NCBI RefSeq assembly: GCF_015354505.1
Contig: NZ_JACAFP010000008.1
Coordinates: 123,370 to 187,369, forward strand
Length of the DNA stretch: 64,000 nucleotides
Source: Microbacterium sp. UFMG61
GTDB lineage: Bacteria > Actinomycetota > Actinomycetes > Actinomycetales > Microbacteriaceae
Reading direction: 5' to 3'
The position numbers were made by a program, and so were the translations under genes. How positions within the stretch are numbered: the stretch's first letter is position 1; each line of letters opens with the position of its first letter. The notes beneath the pieces are model-generated. The model was not told where the DNA came from. It worked only from the letters and a program-made list of their open reading frames with translations, and ran no database searches. Positions 24,176-33,452 of the stretch are shown here, piece after piece.

Positions 24176-27138
24176 ATGCTGACGCTCCTCGCTGTGTTCC
24201 TTCTCGGGTCGATCCTGATGCCCGTTCTGGTGCGCTGGCTGGGGTCTCAGGCATTCGCCGTCGCCGCTCTCATTCCCGCAGCGGCATTTATCCACGCGCT
24301 CGTGCTCACGCCGCAGGTGCTCGACGGGCCCGCGCCCTTCGCCTCGGTGGAGTGGATCCCGCAGCTGGGTCTGAACCTCTCCATGCACATGGACGTGCTC
24401 GGCTGGGTGCTGACGCTGATCGTCTCGGGTGTCGGTGCGCTCGTGCTGCTCTACTGCCGCTGGTACTTCCACGACGACTCCGCGGGCATCGGGCAGTTCG
24501 CCGCGGTGCTGCTCGGCTTCGCCGGCGCCATGTACGGTCTGGTGCTCACCGACGATCTGGTCATGCTCGTCATGTTCTGGGAGGTGACGAGCATCCTCTC
24601 GTACCTCCTCATCGGACACTACCGGCGCCGTGCAGCCAGCCGACGCGCCGCCCTGCAGGCCCTTCTGGTGACGACCCTCGGCGGTCTCATCATGTTCGTC
24701 GGCGTGGTGCTGCTCGTGGTCGACGCCGGCACCTCGAGCATCCGCGAGATCCTCGAGCTCGCTCCGACCGGCGCGATCGTCGACGCCGCCGTCGTGATGC
24801 TGCTCATCGGCGCGATCAGCAAGTCGGCGCTGTTCCCCTTCCACTTCTGGCTGCCCGGTGCGATGGCCGCGCCGACCCCCGTGAGCGCCTATCTGCACGC
24901 GGCCGCCATGGTCAAGGCCGGCATCTACCTGATCGCGCGGTTCGCCCCGATCTTCGCGTTCACCGGCCCCTGGCGCCCGATCATCATCACGCTCGGCGTG
25001 ATCACGATGCTGCTCGGCGGCATCCAGGCGCTGCGCGAGACCGACCTCAAGCGCATCCTCGCGTTCGGAACGGTGAGCCAGCTCGGTTTCTTCTCGATCG
25101 TCGTCGGCTACGGCACCCAGGCGACCGCGCTCGCCGGCCTGGCGCTCGTCATCGGGCACGCCCTGTTCAAGTCGGCGCTGTTCCTCATCGTCGGCGTGAT
25201 CGACCGTCAGCTGTCGACCCGTGACATCACCGAGCTCAGCGGCGTGGGGCGCCAGGCGCCGGTCATGGCCACAGCGGCATTCATCTCGGTGGCGTCGATG
25301 GCGGGCATCGCGCCCACCCTCGGTTTCGTGGCCAAGGAATCGACCCTCACGGCGCTGCTCGACGACGCGTTGCACGGTTCCCCCTGGGGTCCCGTCGCGA
25401 TCATCGGTGTGGTTCTCGGTTCCATGCTCACTGCGGCATATGGCATCCGCTTCCTGTGGGGTGCGTTCTGGACCAAGCGCGACGCGATGGGTGACCGCCT
25501 GCCCAACACCGCCTGGCCTGACCCGCCCGTCGGCTTCCTCTCGGCGCCGATCATCCTCGCCGGCCTCACTCTCGCCGCCGGAATCGGCGCCCCGGCGCTC
25601 GACACGGCGCTGCAGGGATACGCCCTCACGGCGACGCCCGGTCTGGATGCCGAGGGCGTGGCGGCCGAGGGCCCAGGCCATCTCGCGCTCTGGCACGGCT
25701 TCGAGCCCGCGCTCGGCATCTCGATCCTGACGATCCTGCTCGGCGCGGGACTGTTCCTGCTGACGATCCGCACGGGATGGGACCGCAAGGCCCGCATGAT
25801 CCCGTTCACCGCGGCCGACGTCTACTACCTCGTCGTGCGCGGCGTCGACCGGCTCTCGGTGCTCAGCACGACGCTGACGCAGCGCGGTTCGCTGCCCGTC
25901 TACGTCGGCACGATCTTCGTGGTGTTCGTCGCGGCCGAGATCACCGCGCTGCTCGCGAGCGACATCGACCGGTTCCAGCTGTCGGCGTGGCACACCCCTG
26001 CTCAGCTCGTTGTCGCCCCGCTCATGGCGGTCGCCGGTGTGCTCGCGGTGCGGGCGCAGAAGCGGTACACGGGCGTCGTGCTCGTATCGATCACCGGCCT
26101 CGGCATGGTGGTGCTCTTCGCGACCAGCGGCGCCCCCGATCTCGCTCTCACGCAGATCCTCGTCGAGACGGTCACGATGGTGACATTCGCCCTGGTGCTG
26201 CGTCGACTGCCCGCGCGCATGGGCGAGCACAACGCCTCGGTCGGCCGCATCCCCGTGCCCTGCTGGGCGTGGGCGTCGGACTCACGATGGCGCTGGTCGC
26301 GATCGTGGCGACCCAGTCGCGTGTCGCCGAGCCCATCTCGACCGGCTTCGCGAAGCTCGCCTACGAGATCGGCCACGGCAAGAACGTCGTGAACGTCGCG
26401 CTGGTCGATCTGCGTGGCTGGGACACGATGGGTGAGCTGTCGGTGCTCGTGCTGGCGGCGACCGGTGTCGCGTCTCTCGTGTTCGTCACGCACCGCGCCG
26501 ACATGCTCGCCGCGACCAGGACGCTGCCGAACTCGAGACGGCGGGCGAGCCGTGCGCGTCCTCTCGTCGAGACGACCGAGGGCGTGCGGTTCCAGACCGC
26601 CGAGAACGAGAGCAACCCCCGCGCCTGGCTGGTCGGAGGCGCGAAGGTCAAGCCCGAGAACCGTTCGATCCTGCTCGAGGTGATCGTCCGCATCCTCTTC
26701 CACACGATCATCGTCGTGTCGATCTTCCTGCTGTTCGCCGGGCACAACCTGCCCGGTGGTGGTTTCGCGGGCGGTCTGGTCGCGGGCATGGCGCTCGTGA
26801 TGCGCTACATCGCGGGTGGTCGCTGGGAGCTCGGAGCCGCGGCGCCCACGGACGCCGGCCGCCTGCTCGGCACCGGCCTGATCCTCGCGGTCGGCACGGC
26901 CGTCGTCCCCCTGTTCTTCGGCATGGCCCCGCTCACCAGCACGTTCTGGGAGTGGGAGATCCCCGGAATCGGGCACATGGAGTTCGTCACCTCGACCATC
27001 TTCGATGTGGGCGTGTACCTCGTCGTCATCGGTCTGGTGCTCGACGTGCTGCGCAGCCTCGGCGCAGAGGTCGACCGGCAGTCCGCAGCGCTGCGTGAGT
27101 CTCAGGGCATCGGCCCGCGGGGCGGGGTGAGCATCTGA
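24176..27138 (+). pseudogene. mrpA: mrpA/mnhA, Na+/H+ antiporter subunit A fused to a MnhB domain, split by a frameshift
   Basis: The ATG at 24176 has GAGGAG 8 bases before it. The first frame runs ~690 residues as a normal MrpA (NuoL-like, ~16 membrane spans; 'LLIGAISKSALFPFHFWLPGA', 'ALFKSALFLIVG'). It then breaks at 26251-26254: after 'GEHNASVGRIP' it turns into Arg/Ser-rich nonsense and stops at 26392. The true continuation, 'RALLGVGVGLTMALVAIVATQ', is in the +1 frame and runs to 27138 with a complete MnhB domain ('ILFHTIIVVSIFLLFAGHNLPGGGFAGG'). Adding one C to the run CCCC would restore a 987-aa A/B fusion. All downstream mrp genes are intact, so this is either a sequencing error in a homopolymer or a recent mutation. 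MrpA is the large proton/Na+-conducting subunit of the membrane complex. Confidence 0.9.
26251..26254 (+). other. frameshift site in mrpA (C homopolymer)
   Basis: The run CCCC in CGCATCCCCGTGCCC sits exactly where coding potential moves from one frame to the next. Five C would read ATC-CCC-CGT-GCC-CTG and join both halves without loss of conserved sequence. Confidence 0.85.
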
Positions 27139-27782
27139 TGGACATCTCGCTGACCCTGATCGTGATCATGGCCGTGCTCTTCGCGTGCGGCGTCTACGCC
27201 ATGCTCGAGCGCAGCCTGACGCGCGTGCTGATCGGGTTCCTGCTGCTCGGCAACGCCACGAACCTGCTTCTCCTGATCGTGATGGGTGTTCCGGGCAGTG
27301 CCCCGTTCTACGGAGCCGAGGGCGAGATCAGCGATCCGCTGCCGCAGGCGCTGACGCTCACGGCCATCGTCATCACCTTCGCCGTCTCGGCGTTCCTGCT
27401 CGCGCTGATCTACCGCTCCTGGCAGCTCGGCCAGGCCGACACGGTCGAGGACGACGAGGCCGACATCGCGCTGCGCGAGCGCACGGATGCCGACGAGGAC
27501 CTCATGGAGGACGAGGCCGACACGGCCGACGACGAAGCGACGACCGACTTCGTGGGTGTGGACACCTCACCCATCACCGTGCTGCACATGCGCGACCACC
27601 CCGCGATCCACGATGACGCACCGGTCGATCGACCGGCCTCGTACGAGTCGGACGCCGGCGGCGGCGATGGTGCGGATGCCGGCGCGCGCGCGGATGCGGA
27701 TGCCGGCGGCGATGAACGCCGCGAAGATCGACCAGGCGAAGCCCGCGACGAACGCACGGATGAAGGGGAGGACCGCCGATGA
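27138..27782 (+). CDS. mrpC: Na+/H+ antiporter subunit C (MrpC), with long acidic tail
   Basis: 214 aa; its ATG overlaps the mrpA stop by one base. Residues 1-~95 are a NuoK-like three-helix membrane protein ('GVYAMLERSLTRVLIGFLLLGNATNLLL', 'DPLPQALTLTAIVITFAVSAF'). Typical MrpC proteins end near 115 residues; here a ~115-residue cytoplasmic tail follows, very rich in Asp, Glu and Ala ('DEDLMEDEADTADDEATTDF') and with repeated Asp-Ala steps near the end. The tail may buffer cations or contact other subunits; that is a guess. Confidence 0.94.
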   Translation: MDISLTLIVIMAVLFACGVYAMLERSLTRVLIGFLLLGNATNLLLLIVMGVPGSAPFYGAEGEISDPLPQALTLTAIVITFAVSAFLLALIYRSWQLGQADTVEDDEADIALRERTDADEDLMEDEADTADDEATTDFVGVDTSPITVLHMRDHPAIHDDAPVDRPASYESDAGGGDGADAGARADADAGGDERREDRPGEARDERTDEGEDRR

Positions 27783-29332
27783 GCGCTCTCGTTCCCCTTC
27801 TCGTCGCCGTGCCGCTGCTCGGCGCCGCGATCACCCTGATCTTCGGACGCAACGCGCGCCTGCAGGTCTTCGTGACGGTGGCGACGCTCGCGGTGGTCTC
27901 GGTGATCGCCGCGGTGCTGCTCGTGGCCGTCGACTCTGGCGCTCCGCTGGCGGTGTCGGTCGGAGGATGGCCGGTGCCCTTCGGCATCGTGCTCTACGTC
28001 GACCGCCTCGCCGCCCTGCTGGTGCTCATCTCGAGCATCGTGCTGCTCGCGGTCCTGCTGTTCTCGATCGGACAGGGTGTCGCCGACGGTACCGACGAGA
28101 CTCCCATCTCGATCTTCAACCCGTCGTACCTGATCCTCGCGGCGGGAATCTTCAACGCCTTCATCGCGGGCGACCTGTTCAACCTCTACGTGGGCTTCGA
28201 GATCCTGCTGGTCGCGTCGTACGTGCTCATCACGCTCGGCAGCACCGAGTCGCGCATCCGCACCGGTGCCGTGTACATCGTCGTGTCGCTCGTGTCGTCG
28301 ATACTCTTCCTCGCGTCGATCGCGATGATCTACGGCGCGCTCGGCACGGTCAACATGGCGCAGATCGCCGAGCGCATGACCGAGATCCCACAGGAGACGC
28401 AGCTCGTGCTGCACCTCATGCTGGTGGTCGCGTTCGGCATCAAGGCCGCCATCTTCCCGGTGTCGTTCTGGCTTCCCGACTCGTATCCGACGGCTCCGGC
28501 CCCGGTCACCGCGGTCTTCGCCGGCCTGCTGACCAAGGTCGGCGTCTACGCGCTGATCCGCACCGAGACGCAGCTGTTCGCCGACAACAGCATCGACACG
28601 CTGCTGCTCATCATCGCGCTCGCGACCATGATCGTCGGCGTGCTCGGAGCGGTCGCGCAGGCCGAGCTCAAACGAATCCTCTCGTTCACACTCGTGAGCC
28701 ATGTCGGATACATGATCTTCGGACTGGCGATCGCGACACCCGCAGCGATCGGCGCGACGGTGTACTACATCGTCCACCACATCATCGTGCAGACGACCCT
28801 GTTCCTCGCCGTCGGGCTCATCGAGCGCCGGGCCGGCAGCACGTCGATCCTGCGGGTGAAGGGGCTGCTCAAGGTCGCTCCAGTGATCGCGGTGCTCTAC
28901 TTCATCCCCGCCATCAACCTCGGCGGACTCCCGCCGTTCTCGGGCTTCATCGGCAAGTTCGCGCTGTTCGAAGCCGCGGCATCCGTCGGCACGCCCCTCA
29001 TGATCGTGCTGATCATCGGCGGCATCGTGACCTCGCTCCTCACCCTCTACGCGCTGATGCGCGCCTGGAACCTCGCTTTCTGGCGTGAGGAGGAGGACTC
29101 GAGCGAGACCGAAGGTCGCATCTCGTACCTGGGCAACGCGCCGGCGGCCGACGAGCAGCAGGAGCGCCGCCGCATCCCCCGCATCATGACCGTCGCGACC
29201 GCCGGCATGGTCGGCGTGACCGTCGCGCTGACCGTGTTCGCCGGTCCGCTCTACGCGCTCTGCGACCGCATCGGCGCGGCCCTGCTCGAGCCGGTGAGCC
29301 TCGTGCAGCTGGAAGACGAGGTGGACGGATGA
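27779..29332 (+). CDS. mrpD: Na+/H+ antiporter subunit D (MrpD)
   Basis: 517 aa, ATGA overlap with mrpC. NuoM/NuoN-like proton-translocating subunit with ~14 membrane helices. Seen are 'VGFEILLVASYVLITLGST' with the membrane Glu, 'GIKAAIFPVSFWLPDSYPTAPAPVTAVFAGLLTKVG' with the conserved Lys pair, and 'QAELKRILSFTLVSHVGYMIFGL'. It pairs with MrpA in cation/proton exchange for pH and sodium homeostasis. The C-terminal loop ~430-470 is charged. Confidence 0.95.
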   Translation: MSALVPLLVAVPLLGAAITLIFGRNARLQVFVTVATLAVVSVIAAVLLVAVDSGAPLAVSVGGWPVPFGIVLYVDRLAALLVLISSIVLLAVLLFSIGQGVADGTDETPISIFNPSYLILAAGIFNAFIAGDLFNLYVGFEILLVASYVLITLGSTESRIRTGAVYIVVSLVSSILFLASIAMIYGALGTVNMAQIAERMTEIPQETQLVLHLMLVVAFGIKAAIFPVSFWLPDSYPTAPAPVTAVFAGLLTKVGVYALIRTETQLFADNSIDTLLLIIALATMIVGVLGAVAQAELKRILSFTLVSHVGYMIFGLAIATPAAIGATVYYIVHHIIVQTTLFLAVGLIERRAGSTSILRVKGLLKVAPVIAVLYFIPAINLGGLPPFSGFIGKFALFEAAASVGTPLMIVLIIGGIVTSLLTLYALMRAWNLAFWREEEDSSETEGRISYLGNAPAADEQQERRRIPRIMTVATAGMVGVTVALTVFAGPLYALCDRIGAALLEPVSLVQLEDEVDG

Positions 29333-29907
29333 GCCGCACCACCCGTCGTCACATCTGGCGCGACATCGGCGTGCAGCTGCCGTTCCTCGCGTGGCTGATC
29401 GTGCTGTGGATGCTGCTGTGGGGACAGTTCACGGTGCTCGCGTTCCTGTCGGGCCTGGTCGTGGCGGTGTTCGTCACGCGTGTGTTCCGGCTGCCGACCG
29501 TCGAGCTGTCGGGCCGCATCAACGTCTGGTACGCGGCGCTGTTCGTGGTGCAGTTCCTGCTCGCGATGTTCCGCGGGGCGCTCTCGGTCACGGCGCAGGT
29601 GTTCGACTTCCGCAGGCAGCCGGGGGCGGCGATCATCGCGGTGCCGCTGAAGTACGCGGACGACCTGATCATGACCCACGTCTCCGTGGTGTCGTCGCTG
29701 ATCCCCGGATCCCTCATCGTCGAGGCCGACCGCGACCGGCAGATCCTGTACCTGCACGTGATCGGGGTGCGGAACAGGGCCGACGTCGAGAATCAGCGCG
29801 AGGGCGTGCTGCGGTGGGAACGTCGCGTCGTCCGTGCGCTGGGCGCCCCCTCGCAGTACCGTGCCCTGAAGGCCGATGAGCGGGCAGCGAAGGGCGGTGT
29901 CCGATGA
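29329..29907 (+). CDS. mrpE: Na+/H+ antiporter subunit E (MrpE)
   Basis: 192 aa, ATGA overlap with mrpD. Membrane spans lie at ~14-60 and ~63-85. The family stretch 'FFRRQPGAAIIAVPLKY' region reads here 'FDFRRQPGAAIIAVPLKYADD', followed by 'VSSLIPGSLIVEADRDRQILYLHVIGV', characteristic of MnhE. The C-terminal tail of ~30 residues is a little longer than usual. Structural subunit of the Mrp complex. Confidence 0.94.
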   Translation: MSRTTRRHIWRDIGVQLPFLAWLIVLWMLLWGQFTVLAFLSGLVVAVFVTRVFRLPTVELSGRINVWYAALFVVQFLLAMFRGALSVTAQVFDFRRQPGAAIIAVPLKYADDLIMTHVSVVSSLIPGSLIVEADRDRQILYLHVIGVRNRADVENQREGVLRWERRVVRALGAPSQYRALKADERAAKGGVR

Positions 29908-30173
29908 ACATCCTGATGCTGGCGATCTCGATCGTCTTCGGCGTCGCGGCCATCCTCACGATCATCCGCATCGTGCGGGGCCCGTCGATCCTCGACCGTG
30001 CCGTCGCCTCCGATGTGCTGCTCACCGAGGTCATGTGCGTGCTGGGCGCGGAGATGGCGATCAACGGACACACGCGCAACATCCCGGTCATGCTGATCAT
30101 CGCGGCGGTCGGCGTCTTCGGCTCGATCGCCGTCGCCCGCTTCGTCGCGAGAAGGGACAACACGACACCATGA
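29904..30173 (+). CDS. mrpF: Na+/H+ antiporter subunit F (MrpF)
   Basis: 89 aa, ATGA overlap with mrpE. Three hydrophobic helices with 'IIRIVRGPSILDRAVASDVL', the MnhF signature containing the Arg-Gly-Pro and conserved Asp. It ends four bases inside mrpG (ATGA), so the order A/B-C-D-E-F-G is complete and fully coupled. Confidence 0.94.
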   Translation: MNILMLAISIVFGVAAILTIIRIVRGPSILDRAVASDVLLTEVMCVLGAEMAINGHTRNIPVMLIIAAVGVFGSIAVARFVARRDNTTP

Positions 30174-30559
30174 ACGTGTTCGGTCTCAGCATCCCCGACT
30201 CCGTGATCGACATCGCGGTGCTCGTGCTCATCCTGCTCGGAGCCATCCTCTGCCTGTCGGCCGCGGTCGGCCTGCTGCGCTTCCGCGACGTGCCTTCGCG
30301 GCTGCACGCGGCCACGAAGCCGCAGGTGCTCGGCCTCGTGCTCATCTGCCTGGCGATCGCGGTGTCGATGCGCACGGTGGGGGGAATCCTGGTCGGTCTC
30401 GCGCTCGTCGCTCCGATCGTGCTCATGCAGTTCGCGACCGCGCCGCTGTCGGCGCACATCGTCGGACGCCAGGCGTATCGCAACGGCACGACCGACGAGC
30501 GGAGTCTCGTGGTCGACGAGCTGGCAGAGTCGAAGCAGACCCCGCCGGCCGCGGGCTGA
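30170..30559 (+). CDS. mrpG: Na+/H+ antiporter subunit G (MrpG)
   Basis: 129 aa from the ATG at 30170, which overlaps the mrpF stop (ATGA). Three membrane helices; 'AVGLLRFRDVPSRLHAATKPQVLGL' is the PhaG/MnhG motif. Last gene of the mrp operon; only 15 bp separate it from the DUF2510 gene, which may be read through. Confidence 0.94.
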   Translation: MNVFGLSIPDSVIDIAVLVLILLGAILCLSAAVGLLRFRDVPSRLHAATKPQVLGLVLICLAIAVSMRTVGGILVGLALVAPIVLMQFATAPLSAHIVGRQAYRNGTTDERSLVVDELAESKQTPPAAG

Positions 30560-30574
30560 GGAACGGGCGGACAG

Positions 30575-31390
30575 ATGTCGACACCGCAGGGATGGTACGA
30601 CGCCGGCACGCCCGGACGCCAGCGCTGGTGGGACGGAGCGCAGTGGACCGCGCATGAGCGGGAGACGCCCCCGACGACTCCCGCCATGGGCTGGTACCAG
30701 GTGCAGGGCACAGCCGACGTCCGCTGGTGGGACGGCGCGACGTGGACTCCGTACCGCGTCCGCAAGGGTACGCCGCGGCCCGATGCGCTCGCGGTCGAGC
30801 CGCCGGCGATGGGGGTGGTCCTCGGCATCGTGTTCCTCGTGCTGGGGCTGATGCAGGTGACGGCGGCCGTGATCACGCAGAACCCGGGGAACTTCGTGCT
30901 CCCGGTGCTCCTGACGGCGGTCGGCGCGCTCTGGCTCTGCGGCGCCGCGTACTCCCGCGCCGTACGCAGGCTCCCCGCTCCGCAGTCGGCGCCGGTCGTC
31001 GACGCGGTCGTGCGACCGCTGCCCGGCGAGGTCGACGGGCCGGACGCCGGGTGGTACCCGATGACCCGGCAGGCCAGCCGGTGGTGGACCGGTTCGCAGT
31101 GGAGCTGGTACCTCGGCACGCGGTTCGGCGTGCGTCCCGGCCACGCAGGCCCGCGTGGCTACCTCGTGTCGATGATCGCCGGCTGGTGCGTGACCGCGAT
31201 CGCGGTGATCGGTGCGATCGTCGCGCTGGTCGCGGGCTTCATGGAGCAGGGGCCCGTCACGCTGTTCCTGATCGTCTTCGGCATCGCCTTCGCCGTGATC
31301 ATGGGTGCTCTGGGAGCCTTCGCCCTGCTGCTGACGAGGTCGCGCCGCAACGCGCTGCTGCTGCCGACGACGCCTCCGCCGCTGCGCTGA
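30575..31390 (+). CDS. membrane protein with three DUF2510 motifs
   Basis: 271 aa. The short actinobacterial DUF2510 motif (GWY...RWWDG..WT) appears three times: ~7-26 ('QGWYDAGTPGRQRWWDGAQW'), ~39-57 ('GWYQVQGTADVRWWDGATWT') and a more divergent copy at ~158-180. Two pairs of membrane helices lie at ~78-125 and ~198-255. DUF2510 motifs are thought to help bind at the membrane surface, but no activity is known. It follows mrpG closely and is followed by an 86-bp palindromic element. Confidence 0.8.
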   Translation: MSTPQGWYDAGTPGRQRWWDGAQWTAHERETPPTTPAMGWYQVQGTADVRWWDGATWTPYRVRKGTPRPDALAVEPPAMGVVLGIVFLVLGLMQVTAAVITQNPGNFVLPVLLTAVGALWLCGAAYSRAVRRLPAPQSAPVVDAVVRPLPGEVDGPDAGWYPMTRQASRWWTGSQWSWYLGTRFGVRPGHAGPRGYLVSMIAGWCVTAIAVIGAIVALVAGFMEQGPVTLFLIVFGIAFAVIMGALGAFALLLTRSRRNALLLPTTPPPLR

Positions 31391-31410
31391 GGAGGGCACC
31401 GGCTCACTCG

Positions 31411-31496
31411 GTTCACAACTCAGCATGAATGTGTGCTGGTGGGGGCGAAAGGGGCCGTAGGACCGCTCGGCACGGGATCGATGCTGAGTAGTGAAC
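31411..31496. repeat. 86-bp palindromic-ended element, copy A
   Basis: The left arm GTTCACAACTCAGCAT (31411-31426) and right arm ATGCTGAGTAGTGAAC (31481-31496) are inverted repeats matching at 15 of 16 positions around a 54-nt interior. Two more elements of the same length with nearly the same arms occur at 32480-32565 and 58286-58371. This copy lies between the DUF2510 and DUF559-like genes. Confidence 0.8.
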
Positions 31497-31605
31497 GACG
31501 ATCCGCCGAGGCACTTCTGCTGCACCGATCTCGATCTCGAGAGTGCCCTCCCCGCAACGCGGGATCACAGGCATCGAAGCACGCCGCCGCCCGCACACTT
31601 CGTCG

Positions 31606-32424
31606 ATGGGGAAGAAGGAGAAGACTGTCGCCGATCGCGCGGCGGACGCCTATGCGCACACGGTGTTCACACGATCGGAGCTGATGCACCGGGGGTTCAC
31701 GGGACGTCTGACCGCTGCGGCAGTCGCGCGAGGAGAACTGCTGCACGTGCGTCGCGATCGGTACGCACTGTCGTCGACGCACCGCGACATTGTCGAGGCC
31801 GTCCGCATCGGCGGGCGGCTGTCCTGCCTGTCTCTCCTCGTCCTGCTCGGTGTCTTCGTTATCCGCTGCCGAGAGCTCCATGTCCTCGTGACGCCGGGTT
31901 CGTCTCGTCTGCGACTCACGAAGGAGCGAAAGGTCGTGCTGCACTGGAAGGTGGTGACAGACGCGCGAGAAAGCCTCCATGCGGCTCCGTTGATCGATGC
32001 CGTCGCGCACTCCGTTCTCTGCCAGGCCCCGCGCGAGGCGATCGCCACGGTCGACAGCGTCCTTCATCACGGACTCCTCACCCGCGACGAGGTGGCGGCG
32101 GTGTTCGCCGCGCTGCCTGCGCGTTTCCGCCCGCTGCTCGCGCTCGTCGACGCGTCGGCCGCGTCGGGACCGGAGACTTTCATGCGATTGCTGCTGCGGA
32201 CGATGGGCGTCGCCTACGAGACGCAGGTGTATCTCGACGGTGTCGGATACGTCGACTTCATCGTCGAGGGCTGGCTGATCATCGAGTGCGACAGCAAGGA
32301 GTTCCATGAGGGGTGGGACAAGCAGGGCGAGGATCGCGAGCGCGACATCGCCGCGGCGCGTCTCGGCTATGTGACCGTTCGCCCTCTCGCCAAGGACATC
32401 TTCGGGGATCAGGAATCGGTCTGA
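31606..32424 (+). CDS. DUF559-like (Vsr/PD-(D/E)XK fold) protein with AbiEi-like N-terminal domain
   Basis: 272 aa from the ATG at 31606; a GTG at 31543 would add 21 residues without clear gain. The N-terminal part (~20-90; 'VFTRSELMHRGFTGRLTAAAVARGELLHVRRDRYAL') looks like the winged-helix domain of AbiEi-type antitoxins. The C-terminal part (~195-265) has 'YVDFIVEGWLIIECDSKEFHEGWDKQGEDRERD', in which Asp-x(n)-Glu-x-Asp-Ser-Lys resembles the nuclease core of DUF559/Vsr-like proteins. No toxin gene adjoins it. Codon use is less GC-biased than its neighbours and there is no clear ribosome-binding site. It is bracketed by two 86-bp palindromic elements, which suggests it may move or act together with them. 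Confidence 0.75.
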   Translation: MGKKEKTVADRAADAYAHTVFTRSELMHRGFTGRLTAAAVARGELLHVRRDRYALSSTHRDIVEAVRIGGRLSCLSLLVLLGVFVIRCRELHVLVTPGSSRLRLTKERKVVLHWKVVTDARESLHAAPLIDAVAHSVLCQAPREAIATVDSVLHHGLLTRDEVAAVFAALPARFRPLLALVDASAASGPETFMRLLLRTMGVAYETQVYLDGVGYVDFIVEGWLIIECDSKEFHEGWDKQGEDRERDIAAARLGYVTVRPLAKDIFGDQESV

Positions 32425-32479
32425 CGCTCGCTGGAGCAGATAATCGCGGTGCTCGGGCCCCGGTTCAGCGACGTCACGC

Positions 32480-32565
32480 GTTCACAATTCAGCAGGAACA
32501 GGCGTTGAGAGTCGAGATCACGCCGAGATCGTCGACCTGCGGACCGCTCATGCTGAGTCGTGAAC
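32480..32565. repeat. 86-bp palindromic-ended element, copy B
   Basis: Arms GTTCACAATTCAGCA (32480-32494) and TGCTGAGTCGTGAAC (32551-32565), 13 of 15 positions complementary. Same total length as copies A and C, different interior. It lies 56 bp past the stop of the DUF559-like gene. Confidence 0.8.
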
Positions 32566-32586
32566 GGAGCGACGGCGAGACCGAGC

Positions 32587-33348
32587 TCAGAGACGGTCGG
32601 CGAAGTCCTGGATCAGCGCCGCGGCGGGCTCGGAGTCGCTGATCAGCGTGCCGTGACCGTGATCGGGGATCACCCGCAGGTCGGCGCCGGGGATCTCGTC
32701 GATGATCTCGCGGCACCAGCTCATCGGCGCGAGGGGATCGCTCTCTCCGCGCAGCACGAGCACCGGGCAGTCGATGCGGGCGAAGGCCCTCTCGGGCTGG
32801 TGTGCGATCGTGGCTTTGATCTTGCGGATCAGGTGGGGCCCGCCGCGCAGGTACTCCCGCGCTCCACGCCAGATGACGAGAGGGCGCTCGCCGACGAGAT
32901 CGGTGAGCAGATAGCTGGCCTGAGCGCCGAGGTTGCGCGCCGCCTTGTTCACGGTCGGGCCCGCGAGCACGACGCCCTCGACGAGCGCCGGATGCCGTGC
33001 GGCGAGCTCCGCCGCGATCTGGCTGCCCATCGAATGGCCGATGACGACCACCGGCTTCTCGCCGGCGTGCCGCAGATAGGCGGCGACGAGGTCTGCGTGA
33101 CGCTCCATGGTGAGGGTGCGCGTCGGCTCGGGGGCCTCGCCGAAGCCGGGCAGGTCGAGCGCGACGACCCGACCCTGCAGACGCTGCACCACGTCGAGGT
33201 AGACGCTGCGCCCCATGCCGATGCCGTGCAGCAGCAGGAACGTGCGCTTGCCCTCGCCGAACGTCTCGGCGATCAGCGTCGCGCCGGCGTGCTCGAACTC
33301 CAGAAGGGTGACGGGAGTTCCCTGGGGGGCGAGATAACTGGAGACCAC
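32587..33348 (-). CDS. alpha/beta-fold hydrolase
   Basis: 253 aa. The nucleophile elbow is G-H-S-M-G ('VVVIGHSMGSQIAAELAARHP'), the oxyanion region 'LLLHGIGMGRS', the acid Asp lies in 'LRGESDPLAP', and the His in 'PDHGHGTLI'. A complete catalytic triad and typical length point to a soluble esterase, lipase or C-C hydrolase. No substrate can be named. It is divergent from the MFS gene at 33453. Confidence 0.9.
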   Translation of the reverse strand: MVSSYLAPQGTPVTLLEFEHAGATLIAETFGEGKRTFLLLHGIGMGRSVYLDVVQRLQGRVVALDLPGFGEAPEPTRTLTMERHADLVAAYLRHAGEKPVVVIGHSMGSQIAAELAARHPALVEGVVLAGPTVNKAARNLGAQASYLLTDLVGERPLVIWRGAREYLRGGPHLIRKIKATIAHQPERAFARIDCPVLVLRGESDPLAPMSWCREIIDEIPGADLRVIPDHGHGTLISDSEPAAALIQDFADRL

Positions 33349-33452
33349 CCACCCACGCTAACCGAGCGGCGGTCCGCCGACGAATCCCATCGGACGCACG
33401 GGCATGCCGGTACACCGAGAATCAGGCGAAGAGTCGCGTGCGAGGATGAAGG

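Noticed and set aside
24086..26230. Very long minus-strand open frame (714 codons) opposite mrpA
   Set aside because: It is rich in Arg/His/Asp/Glu, has no recognisable domain and mirrors the high-GC coding strand of mrpA. Such antisense frames are common in GC-rich DNA.
24176..27138. Programmed ribosomal frameshift in mrpA
   Set aside because: The CCCC run is short, no slippery heptamer plus pseudoknot is evident, and Mrp genes are not known to use recoding. A sequencing error or mutation is simpler.
31606..32424. AbiEi/AbiEii toxin-antitoxin pair
   Set aside because: Only an AbiEi-like N-terminal domain is present. No nucleotidyltransferase toxin gene is adjacent, and the C-terminus looks like a nuclease instead.
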